Notes under the pieces: model-generated | Databases searched by the model: none | The model's input: the letters and a program-made list of their open reading frames with translations, nothing else | Told to the model about the DNA's origin: nothing | Part shown: in pieces, positions 1-6,700 of the stretch | Layout: the number at the start of each line of letters is the position of its first letter | Position numbering within the stretch: the stretch's first letter is position 1 | From: an uncultured Eubacteriales bacterium | GTDB taxonomy: Bacteria; Bacillota_A; Clostridia; Lachnospirales; Cellulosilyticaceae | Direction: 5' to 3' | Assembly: GCA_900556665.1 (NCBI GenBank) | Contig: USPX01000049.1 | Location: 1 to 10,964, forward strand | DNA length: 10,964 bases | Translations under genes and position numbers: made by a program

Positions 1-1
1 T

Positions 2-433
2 GGCAGTGATAAGTTACCAGGAGCAGATAGAAATATTGTACCTCTCAATAATATAGGGGGATTTGGAATTATAGGTGTAGGTTTTGGTACCAATTATGAT
101 AGAAAAGTAGAGGCAGGTAAGCAGAAAAAAGCGTTATTATATTTGAGTACGGTAAGTGAAACTCATGAAGGTGAAATAGAAAATGAAGCAGAGATTTATA
201 GTCTTTATAATGAGAAAACTGGAGAAGAAATAAACTGGATTCAAAGTTCATCTAGTGCAGCAGCAGATGGTCAAAGTTTGAAAGCAGGTATTCATATGGA
301 AGTTAGTGAGACATATTATGAGTTAACCAATACAGAGAAGCTTAAGCATATACGACCAATTATAAATTATACAGAAAGAGAAGTGAAAAGTAAGGGCGAA
401 TGGTATTTAGTAGTCAACACAAAGCCAGAATAA
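2..433 (+). CDS. C-terminal part of an unrecognised protein (5' end outside the window)
   Basis: The frame is open from base 2 to the TAA at 431-433 and gives 143 residues with no in-window start that makes sense. A TTG at 143 could be read as a start, but the frame upstream of it is uninterrupted and protein-like (for example GGFGIIGVGFGTNY) and there is no ribosome binding site before it, so the gene almost certainly begins before the window. The visible part opens with a glycine- and isoleucine-rich stretch, continues with an acidic polar segment (ETHEGEIENEAEIY), a serine/alanine run (SSSSAAADG), and ends in a short beta-like segment (EWYLVVNTKPE). There are no cysteines, no membrane segment and no motif that I recognise. 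It does not visibly resemble the FN3/SLH-like proteins downstream. No convincing terminator follows it, so some read-through into mutY is possible. I assign no function. Confidence 0.7.
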   Translation, partial: GSDKLPGADRNIVPLNNIGGFGIIGVGFGTNYDRKVEAGKQKKALLYLSTVSETHEGEIENEAEIYSLYNEKTGEEINWIQSSSSAAADGQSLKAGIHMEVSETYYELTNTEKLKHIRPIINYTEREVKSKGEWYLVVNTKPE

Positions 434-472
434 CTTGCAATAGGGGTAAAAAATAAATTTTCCTAGGAAATA

Positions 473-499
473 TTGACGAATTTGGTTTCATTGTATAAA
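473..499 (+). promoter_or_regulatory. Possible sigma-A-type promoter for mutY
   Basis: TTGACG at 473-478 matches the -35 consensus at five of six bases, and TATAAA at 494-499 matches the -10 consensus at five of six. The spacer is 15 bases, shorter than the preferred 17. Transcription would start near 506, leaving a leader of roughly 80 bases before the mutY start. In so AT-rich a region a -10 match is cheap, so the good -35 box is the main support. Confidence 0.42.
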
Positions 500-548
500 T
501 AATAGTTTTCCATCTAAAAATAATGTAAAATGAAGACAGTTATTTTAT

Positions 549-570
549 AGCAAGTTTTAAAAAACTTGTT
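549..570 (+). other. Inverted repeat just upstream of the mutY ribosome binding site
   Basis: CAAGTTTT (551-558) is exactly complementary to AAAACTTG (561-568). An A-T pair and a G-U pair extend the stem outwards (549-550 with 569-570). With a realistic loop, the stem is about eight pairs around TTAAAA. Four T residues (569-572) follow the 3' arm, so it resembles a weak terminator, either for the upstream gene or as an attenuator in the mutY leader. It ends only six bases before the mutY GGAGG. The low GC content of the stem makes a strong effect doubtful. Confidence 0.4.
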
Positions 571-575
571 TTGAT

Positions 576-580
576 GGAGG
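576..580 (+). promoter_or_regulatory. Ribosome binding site that decides the mutY start
   Basis: GGAGG lies five bases before the GTG at 586. The in-frame TTG (571) and ATG (574) further upstream have no purine-rich sequence before them and overlap this site, so GTG 586 is the better start. Confidence 0.75.
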
Positions 581-585
581 ATAAA

Positions 586-1614
586 GTGAACAGTAAATAT
601 GCAAAATTTATGCTAGAATGGTTTGATGAAAATAAGAGAGATATGCCATGGAGAAGAACTTCTGACCCTTATAGTATTTGGGTTTCTGAGGTTATGTTAC
701 AACAAACACAAGTAGATACTGTAATTCCTTATTACATAAAGTTTATGGAACGTTTTCCTACTATTCATGATTTAGCCGTAGCTAGTTTGGAGGAAGTACA
801 TCATTATTGGCAAGGGCTTGGCTATTATAGGAGAGCAGAGAATTTGCAAAAAGGTGCTAAAATGATAGATGAAAAGTGGAACGGCATATTTCCGAATGAT
901 CCTAAGCTTGTAAAGGATATTCCAAGCATAGGACCATATACATTAGGTGCCGTATGTAGTATTGCGTTTCATATTCCGTTACCAGCAGTAGATGGAAATG
1001 TTATGCGTATCTTAGCAAGGCAGTTTCGTATTTCAGATGATATAGGAGTTGCTAAAAATAGAAAGATTTTTGAAGAGAAGGTCATGGAGCTTATGCCGGA
1101 TGACCCAAATCGTTTTAATCAATCCCTTATGGAACTAGGTGCATTAGTATGTACCCCGAAGAATCCTAAATGTGATATTTGCCCAGTACGCACAATTTGT
1201 GAAGCACATCGTTATGGGGAAGAAGAAAAGTATCCTATTAAAGAAAAGAAGATAAAGGCAGCTAAAGAGCAATATCAAGTAGTGCTTCTAAAAAAAGGTC
1301 AAAGGTATGGCCTAGAGAAACGTCCAGCAGAAGGATTGTTAGCAAATCTGTGGGGAACACCTATGATTGACCACAAAGTGTGGAAGGATTGTGAATTAAA
1401 TACCTATGAACAACGCGAACTTACAGAGGTTATCCACATCTTTACACATAAAAAGTGGCAAATGACACCTGTAGTTATTAACTGGTCACAAAGAGCTGAA
1501 AGTTTATTAAAAGAAAATAAAACAAATGGTGAACCGTTGCAGTACTACACTTTAGAAGAGATGGAAGATATTCCTGTAGCCACAGCATTTAAAAAAATCT
1601 TACAAAAATTATAA
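586..1614 (+). CDS. mutY: A/G-specific adenine DNA glycosylase MutY
   Basis: MutY removes adenine misincorporated opposite 8-oxoguanine (the GO base-excision repair system) and acts on DNA in the cytoplasm. The 342-residue product is close to the usual length of about 350. Residues 34-43 (SEVMLQQTQV) carry the catalytic Glu35. A helix-hairpin-helix lies at about 110-122, with Tyr118 at the position known to be catalytic in Geobacillus MutY. Asp136 and Asn138 in AVDGNVMRILAR complete the active site. The [4Fe-4S] ligands are Cys189, Cys196, Cys199 and Cys205 in the standard C-x6-C-x2-C-x5-C spacing. The NUDIX-like 8-oxoG recognition domain spans about 228-342, with KRPAEGLLANLW at 245-256. The usual Phe-Ser-His loop reads Phe286-Thr287-His288. 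The start is GTG 586, chosen from its GGAGG; upstream in-frame starts would add four or five residues. It has its own candidate promoter and a strong terminator, so it is probably monocistronic. Confidence 0.97.
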   Translation: MNSKYAKFMLEWFDENKRDMPWRRTSDPYSIWVSEVMLQQTQVDTVIPYYIKFMERFPTIHDLAVASLEEVHHYWQGLGYYRRAENLQKGAKMIDEKWNGIFPNDPKLVKDIPSIGPYTLGAVCSIAFHIPLPAVDGNVMRILARQFRISDDIGVAKNRKIFEEKVMELMPDDPNRFNQSLMELGALVCTPKNPKCDICPVRTICEAHRYGEEEKYPIKEKKIKAAKEQYQVVLLKKGQRYGLEKRPAEGLLANLWGTPMIDHKVWKDCELNTYEQRELTEVIHIFTHKKWQMTPVVINWSQRAESLLKENKTNGEPLQYYTLEEMEDIPVATAFKKILQKL

Positions 1615-1616
1615 TT

Positions 1617-1656
1617 ATGAGTCCTTAAGAAAGTTATATCTTAAGGACTTATTTTT
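1617..1656 (+). terminator. Intrinsic terminator of mutY
   Basis: AGTCCTTAAG (1620-1629) pairs perfectly with CTTAAGGACT (1640-1649). G-U, T-A and A-T pairs extend the stem to about 13 pairs (1617-1629 with 1640-1652) around a 10-base loop. The tail TTATTTTTATAT follows at once. It begins two bases after the mutY stop and separates mutY from the large-protein operon. A-rich sequence is lacking on the 5' side, so it is best read as acting rightwards. Confidence 0.85.
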
Positions 1657-1660
1657 ATAT

Positions 1661-1817
1661 ATAGTTTTATCTGATTTTTGAATTTTATATTTGTATATAT
1701 TACTCATGAAGGAGTTGTTTTTTGCCGATATCTTAAGAAGGAGAAATGCCTAAATATAAAAACATTCTTGAAGAAAATTGTATTTAGTCACATGAAATAC
1801 GAGAAGGAGGAAAGTGT
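1661..1817 (+). promoter_or_regulatory. Leader of the two-gene surface-protein operon, with extra SD-like sites
   Basis: This 157-base AT-rich stretch between the mutY terminator and the first large gene must hold the operon's promoter. TATATT occurs at 1686-1691 and 1696-1701, but neither has a good -35 box at the right distance, so I do not call a promoter. Two AAGGAG sequences (1709-1714 and 1738-1743) match the anti-SD sequence without serving a convincing gene. The second is two bases before a 13-codon open frame (ATG 1746 to TAG 1785-1787), which is too close for efficient initiation. GTATTT (1780-1785) and AAATAC (1795-1800) form a small hairpin just before the true ribosome binding site. 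Confidence 0.4.
1804..1810 (+). promoter_or_regulatory. Strong ribosome binding site of the first FN3/SLH-like gene
   Basis: AAGGAGG lies seven bases before ATG 1818. This near-perfect match at ideal spacing fixes the start and suggests strong translation. Confidence 0.9.
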
Positions 1818-4800
1818 ATGAGGAGAGTATTAGCACACATATTAGTGTGTGTCATGTTGTTTACTGTTTTTCAAGATTTAACAATTTTGAAGGCAGCACC
1901 AACTAATCCATTAGGCTTTGAATTAACAAGAGAAATGTTAAAAGAAGATTCTACTGGGCTTAGTAAAGGAGAAAGAGACAAGCTGTCTGATGAAACGGCA
2001 CTTGTTAAGTTCGCAGCGGGAACAGCTGCAGTTTATGAATTAGAATACTATGTAGAGGCACTGCAAGATACTACCCAGAACACCATAACCAAGAAGGTTA
2101 AATTAAACTTTGAAAATACAGATACAAAGAATGTTGGATTAGCAATCAGTGTATTTGATCAAGGTAGTACAACAGAGCAAGAATTAAAATATGTGCCACG
2201 TAAATTCAATAACACGAATTTTACATGGGGAAGTGGGGACGTTCAAACAGAACCAATATCAATTAAGAAACAATTAGTTTTAGGAAATGATCAAAGTCGT
2301 GAAAGTCAAGAATTTAATATAGAGATTACAAATATCAAAATGATTCTTAGTGGTAATAAGCAAGAAAACCTTAAGTTAAGAGTTAAAGTGGATGGCGAAA
2401 ATATTTATGTATTTACCAATGGTATTGCAAAAGGGAATATTACACCATTCAAATTAACTTCAGGAAGTATAAAAACTTCAGGTCAAATCTTCAATGGACC
2501 TAAAGGTTATTCTATTACACCTACTCATCTATATTCAGAAGGTAGCGAATTAAAAAGTTTAGATTACATTGAAGATATTTCAAAAATCAAACCAGGTTCT
2601 GTACCAGGTATAAAAGTACAATTTCAACAAGTAAAAAAGGTTTTAGACGATAAATTCAGATATGTAGATGAGATAGCAGATAATGAAGAGATTACATTAC
2701 AAATTGGAACAAGATACACATTAGATGCCATTACCAACTCTATTCGTTTAGACTTTGTTCCAGAAAATGATGCAAAAGTTAGATTGAACTTAGAGGATGT
2801 AGAAGAATATAAAAGTGGTGTTGTTAAGGTAGAGAATAATATTGTTTCTTTATACTTATCTCAAAACAAATTAGAAAGTTCAACTACACGTAAAGTTATT
2901 ACATGGGATGCTTTAGAGACTAGTACAATTATAGATGGTTCATTCCAATACGGAAGACAGGCTGAGAAATATTGGCCTGATAATAAAGGTTATACATACT
3001 TAGGTTATACACTTCATAGAACAAACGGTAACCAAGTGCAAATTAGTATCCAACCCTATAATATTAAAACAAGTACAACCTATTCTATTTATGTATTAAA
3101 TAATAAAGACTCAGAGCGTGGAAAACCAGCTGTTATATATGAATACAATCCAAATGAAACACAGACAAATAATATTACAGCAATTGTACCAGCAGGAATT
3201 GAAAGTTATTTCCAAGTTGTAGCTACAGTGAATGCAGATAATCCAGATGTATTTGAATCACAAATGGTATTCTACAAACCAAGTAGATTCCCAATTACAC
3301 CAGAAACAACTCAAATTACATCAGTAGATAATGTATATGTAGTACCAAGTGAAAATACAGAGCAATCAGGAGTTAAGCCACAGGCTATAGGTTTTGATAT
3401 GACATGGATTGCACCAAAAGGTGTACAAAAGATACTTGAAGGCGGTAAGTTATACTACGAATTATTACTTCGTAAAGATCCAAATGACTACGACCCAATT
3501 ACAAATACAGGAAATACTACACAGGATATATATGCAACGTATTCTAAAATCTTTGAAGTATCATTAGAGGATGAAAAGGTTGTTGTAAAAACAGTAGCAG
3601 GTACAGCCGGTAAGGACAAAAATCACACGCCGGAACTACGATATAGTGAAGTTAATGATACTTTCACTATGGAAAATATATCAATTATGAATTTTGGTCA
3701 TAGTAAATGGGAAAAGCTTGATATAAGTGAAAATCACTTAAACTCAAAATCAGGTGAGTACTTAGATAAAATTAAGGGGAAAGAATCTGACACCTTAGAT
3801 AATAGACCAGTACCAGGAACTTATTATTTATCACTTAGAACAGTATTAGTTTCAGACGATACAACATTACCAGTTGTATATAGCGAAGAATCTAATCTGG
3901 TGGCTGTTTCATTAGATAATACAAATGAGATTATTTCAGTACCTAGCAATATTTCAAGTGAAGATATAAGTAATGAAGATAAAACACTTATTTCACAGAA
4001 AATTACAATTAACAATGTAGATATTCAAAACTATGTACATAAAATGTTAGAACCAGCAAATTTATATCTTTACCAAAATGAAGATAAAACAATTGGTCGT
4101 TATAGTGGGGAATATGAAGTTTACCTTTATCAAAAATCTGATAAATTAATGAGTACAATTTCGGATGTAGAAAAAGGAAACATAACACCTATTAAATTAA
4201 AAAGAGGACAAAATAAAATTGTATTAAATGATTCAAATAACTATATTGAGAAACTCAGAAATGGTGGTGTAGTACCAATTATAGTAAGTTCTGATGCTCT
4301 TACAGGTCAAGGAGAAGAAGATTTTGAATTAATAGGTTTAGATCCTAATGAAGTATACTATATGCAAGTACGTGTAAAATTAAGTCCTTGGAGAAATAAC
4401 TTAAGTGAAGCTGGAACAGCAATACCAAGTCGTTATTCATTATTCTCTAAAGAAGTAACATTTACAACAACAACAATGCCAATTCCACCAACAAGTGAAG
4501 ATAAAGTACCTCCTACACCAGAAAAAATCTGGGTAGAGGAGCAACCTAACAATACGACTGCAATAATTGGATGGGCACCAGCTAAATTTGAAGAAGATAA
4601 AGATGTTTCAAAAACTTATTATGAGTTCATTAGAACAGATTTACAATTGACAAAAGAAGAGCAAAGTAAAAAAGTTGAAGAATTAGTAGAAGCTGATGAC
4701 AAACGTGTTGGTTTTAGATCAGATTCACCAAGTGAAGCAAATCCATTTATCAGTACTTACACAGGTAAAGATAAGACATGGACAAACTTAACACCAGCAC

Positions 4801-6677
4801 AAGAATCAAGCAAATTCTTAGTAAAAGATAATACTTTAAATCCAAATGAAGTTTATTACTACTATGTTAGAACAGTATGCATTATTAATGGTAAAGAAGT
4901 AAAATCAGGATGGATTATGGTACCTGTAACTACAGCACCAGTATTACCACCTATTAACTTAAAAGTAGAACTTTTAAAGAACTACAAATATGATGCAACA
5001 AAAGAAACTGTAATTAGTTTTGATGCACCAGTACCATCTGAGTCATTAGTACCATCAAGTTATGATTTTGAAATTGCAGTGGAAGGTGAAATGGATGATG
5101 AATATTCAATCACTAAATATAGTGCGACAAAATTAACACCAAATAAGCCTAGTCCATTAACTCCAGAAGGTTACACACACTTTGTGTATAAAATTACAGG
5201 TTTAAAACAAAATAAACGTTACTATATCAAAGTAAGAGTAGTGGATAAGACAAAACCTCTAACAGATGGTGGCAAGTATCCAACCTCTTTATATTCAGAT
5301 AGAGTAATGACACGAACAGAATTTGATGAAAAAGAAGATGACAAAGATAATAAATATGAAGAATATCTTAAAAAGTTTGATGCAGAAGTAGAAAAACTTA
5401 GAAGAAGACCTTATTGGGAAGTTGAAGACAAAGCTGTTTATAAATATCGTGAAACTTATATTAAAACAGAAGTGGGTCTTCAAAGCGAATATGATCTAGT
5501 TGTTGGTGAAAATGCTAAAGATGTCTACTACTATATGCCAGCTAGTGTATTCACTTATGAAAATGATTCAAAAACAGTACTTAAAATCACATTAGGTGAT
5601 TATACAGCCAATATTAGGCCATACACATTAACAGAAGATAATGAGCAAATTAAGAAGGCTATTGAACTTGCAAGTGAAGATAGTATTGAAGACTACTATG
5701 TAGGTATGAGCTTTAAAATTAATGATACAACAGAAAAAATTAATGGCGAATCACCAATTACATCTAGAATGTCAGTAGATATGGAATTAGTCTACATCAG
5801 AGATGCAGATAGAGATGTAGAGGAAAGTATTATGGTGGCCCTTAATGATATTGTTGATACAGAAAGAAAAAGAGTTATCAACAAACTTGAAAAGAAAATT
5901 TATAATGGCACTATTGCTGATGATGTTTTAAATGAGATTATTAATGATTCATTAGATGATATTCAAAAAGATCATATGAAAAAAGTTGAAAAGATTATGG
6001 ATCGTACAATTAAGCGAGAAGTGAGTATTCAAACAATAGATAAACCAATTCTCCTAATGGCCAAAGTAGATAGTTTTGCAGCAAATGCATATTACTTAAT
6101 TCAAAATTGGTATCAGGTAGATTGTTATGCTATAGGAAATGGTTTTGGTATTGAAGCTGATAGATTAGGAACATATATCTTAACAGGACAAGTTTCTTTA
6201 ATTACGACAGTACCAAGTCTAGCGCCATATCAGAGTTTTATAGCAAAATACAATTTAACAGATTTCTTTACTATTAATAGTAGTTCAGTTAAATCAGCTG
6301 CAACAAAAGAACAAGTATATGGGGCAGTAGCTAGAATCATTGGTGCTTCAAGAGGGACAGATTATGCTGTTTACCTTAAAAATAATGGAATCAAAGGTAT
6401 TAATAATATAGGTAGAACAAATGCCATTAGACAAGATGAAGCTATTTTCGTCATTATGCAAGGTTATGAAAAGGTACATAAACGTCCAATAAATAGTATT
6501 GTAATTAAAAATAGACAGAGTGTGCAAAATATCGGTGCTTTCCAAGCGCAGTACAGACCATATGTTTATGCAGCAGTCGAACTTAAGATTGTAAACAATC
6601 CTAATTCAAAGGTATTGCCAAGTAAACAACTTACTGTAGAAGAGATTATTGCAATGCTTTATAAATCACAATTATAA
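1818..6677 (+). CDS. Large secreted FN3-repeat protein with C-terminal degenerate SLH-like domains (1619 aa)
   Basis: An exported surface protein without a visible enzyme domain. Residues 1-26 form a signal peptide (MRR, then a hydrophobic core to about 18), with cleavage likely after Ala26; Cys11 is not in a lipobox. Residues 27-490 are beta-rich and unassigned. FN3-like units follow at about 491-700, 700-888, 898-1043 and 1044-1168, recognised by proline-rich junctions (TTTTMPIPP, PVLPP) and F-strand motifs such as LDPNEVYYMQVRV and LKQNKRYYIKVRV. Several exceed the usual 90-100 residues, so they carry insertions. An acidic/basic helical linker (1169-1198) leads to a beta module (1199-1470), interrupted by a helical stretch at 1333-1402. 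Three degenerate SLH-like units occupy about 1472-1619; the last includes YRPYVYAAVELKIV and QLTVEEIIAML. Only three cysteines occur, as expected outside the cell. There is no LPXTG motif. Codons are strongly biased to ACA, CCA, GTA and GGT, hinting at high expression. A structural or adhesive wall-associated role is inferred; the ligand is unknown. Confidence 0.88.
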   Translation: MRRVLAHILVCVMLFTVFQDLTILKAAPTNPLGFELTREMLKEDSTGLSKGERDKLSDETALVKFAAGTAAVYELEYYVEALQDTTQNTITKKVKLNFENTDTKNVGLAISVFDQGSTTEQELKYVPRKFNNTNFTWGSGDVQTEPISIKKQLVLGNDQSRESQEFNIEITNIKMILSGNKQENLKLRVKVDGENIYVFTNGIAKGNITPFKLTSGSIKTSGQIFNGPKGYSITPTHLYSEGSELKSLDYIEDISKIKPGSVPGIKVQFQQVKKVLDDKFRYVDEIADNEEITLQIGTRYTLDAITNSIRLDFVPENDAKVRLNLEDVEEYKSGVVKVENNIVSLYLSQNKLESSTTRKVITWDALETSTIIDGSFQYGRQAEKYWPDNKGYTYLGYTLHRTNGNQVQISIQPYNIKTSTTYSIYVLNNKDSERGKPAVIYEYNPNETQTNNITAIVPAGIESYFQVVATVNADNPDVFESQMVFYKPSRFPITPETTQITSVDNVYVVPSENTEQSGVKPQAIGFDMTWIAPKGVQKILEGGKLYYELLLRKDPNDYDPITNTGNTTQDIYATYSKIFEVSLEDEKVVVKTVAGTAGKDKNHTPELRYSEVNDTFTMENISIMNFGHSKWEKLDISENHLNSKSGEYLDKIKGKESDTLDNRPVPGTYYLSLRTVLVSDDTTLPVVYSEESNLVAVSLDNTNEIISVPSNISSEDISNEDKTLISQKITINNVDIQNYVHKMLEPANLYLYQNEDKTIGRYSGEYEVYLYQKSDKLMSTISDVEKGNITPIKLKRGQNKIVLNDSNNYIEKLRNGGVVPIIVSSDALTGQGEEDFELIGLDPNEVYYMQVRVKLSPWRNNLSEAGTAIPSRYSLFSKEVTFTTTTMPIPPTSEDKVPPTPEKIWVEEQPNNTTAIIGWAPAKFEEDKDVSKTYYEFIRTDLQLTKEEQSKKVEELVEADDKRVGFRSDSPSEANPFISTYTGKDKTWTNLTPAQESSKFLVKDNTLNPNEVYYYYVRTVCIINGKEVKSGWIMVPVTTAPVLPPINLKVELLKNYKYDATKETVISFDAPVPSESLVPSSYDFEIAVEGEMDDEYSITKYSATKLTPNKPSPLTPEGYTHFVYKITGLKQNKRYYIKVRVVDKTKPLTDGGKYPTSLYSDRVMTRTEFDEKEDDKDNKYEEYLKKFDAEVEKLRRRPYWEVEDKAVYKYRETYIKTEVGLQSEYDLVVGENAKDVYYYMPASVFTYENDSKTVLKITLGDYTANIRPYTLTEDNEQIKKAIELASEDSIEDYYVGMSFKINDTTEKINGESPITSRMSVDMELVYIRDADRDVEESIMVALNDIVDTERKRVINKLEKKIYNGTIADDVLNEIINDSLDDIQKDHMKKVEKIMDRTIKREVSIQTIDKPILLMAKVDSFAANAYYLIQNWYQVDCYAIGNGFGIEADRLGTYILTGQVSLITTVPSLAPYQSFIAKYNLTDFFTINSSSVKSAATKEQVYGAVARIIGASRGTDYAVYLKNNGIKGINNIGRTNAIRQDEAIFVIMQGYEKVHKRPINSIVIKNRQSVQNIGAFQAQYRPYVYAAVELKIVNNPNSKVLPSKQLTVEEIIAMLYKSQL

Positions 6678-6686
6678 TAAGAACGA

Positions 6687-6693
6687 GGGGAGG
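6687..6693 (+). promoter_or_regulatory. Ribosome binding site of the second FN3/SLH-like gene
   Basis: GGGGAGG lies seven bases before ATG 6701. It sits in a 23-base gap after the tandem stops TAA TAA (6675-6680) of the preceding gene. There is no room for a separate promoter or terminator, which supports co-transcription. Confidence 0.88.
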
Positions 6694-6700
6694 AAAAATA

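Noticed and set aside
69..251. Minus-strand open frame over the start of the window
   Set aside because: It is a Leu/Phe/His-rich antisense reading of the coding frame at 2-433 with no start signals.
459..470. TTTCCTAGGAAA, a perfect 12-base palindrome between the upstream gene and the mutY promoter
   Set aside because: It has no loop and no T-tail so is not a terminator, and it matches no operator that I can name. Such palindromes arise by chance in AT-rich spacers.
1624..1740. CTTAAG repeated three times, with ATATCTTAAG at 1636-1645 and 1728-1737, as possible regulator sites
   Set aside because: Two copies are simply the arms of the mutY terminator. A single further copy does not establish an operator.
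1792..1821. Nine-codon frame (ATG 1792) whose TGA overlaps the ATG of the first large gene as ATGA, suggesting translational coupling
   Set aside because: There is no ribosome binding site before ATG 1792, and the large gene has its own excellent AAGGAGG inside this frame. The overlap is best explained by chance.
5295..5483. Minus-strand open frames inside the two large genes (for example 5295-5483, 6348-6545, 7706-7888, 9734-9949)
   Set aside because: They are short, have no ribosome binding sites, encode Phe/Ile/Ser-rich strings typical of antisense readings of AT-rich genes, and overlap strongly supported coding sequence.
6675..6700. Frameshift or programmed read-through joining the two large genes into one protein
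   Set aside because: Tandem TAA stops end the first gene, and the second has its own ribosome binding site and a complete signal peptide.
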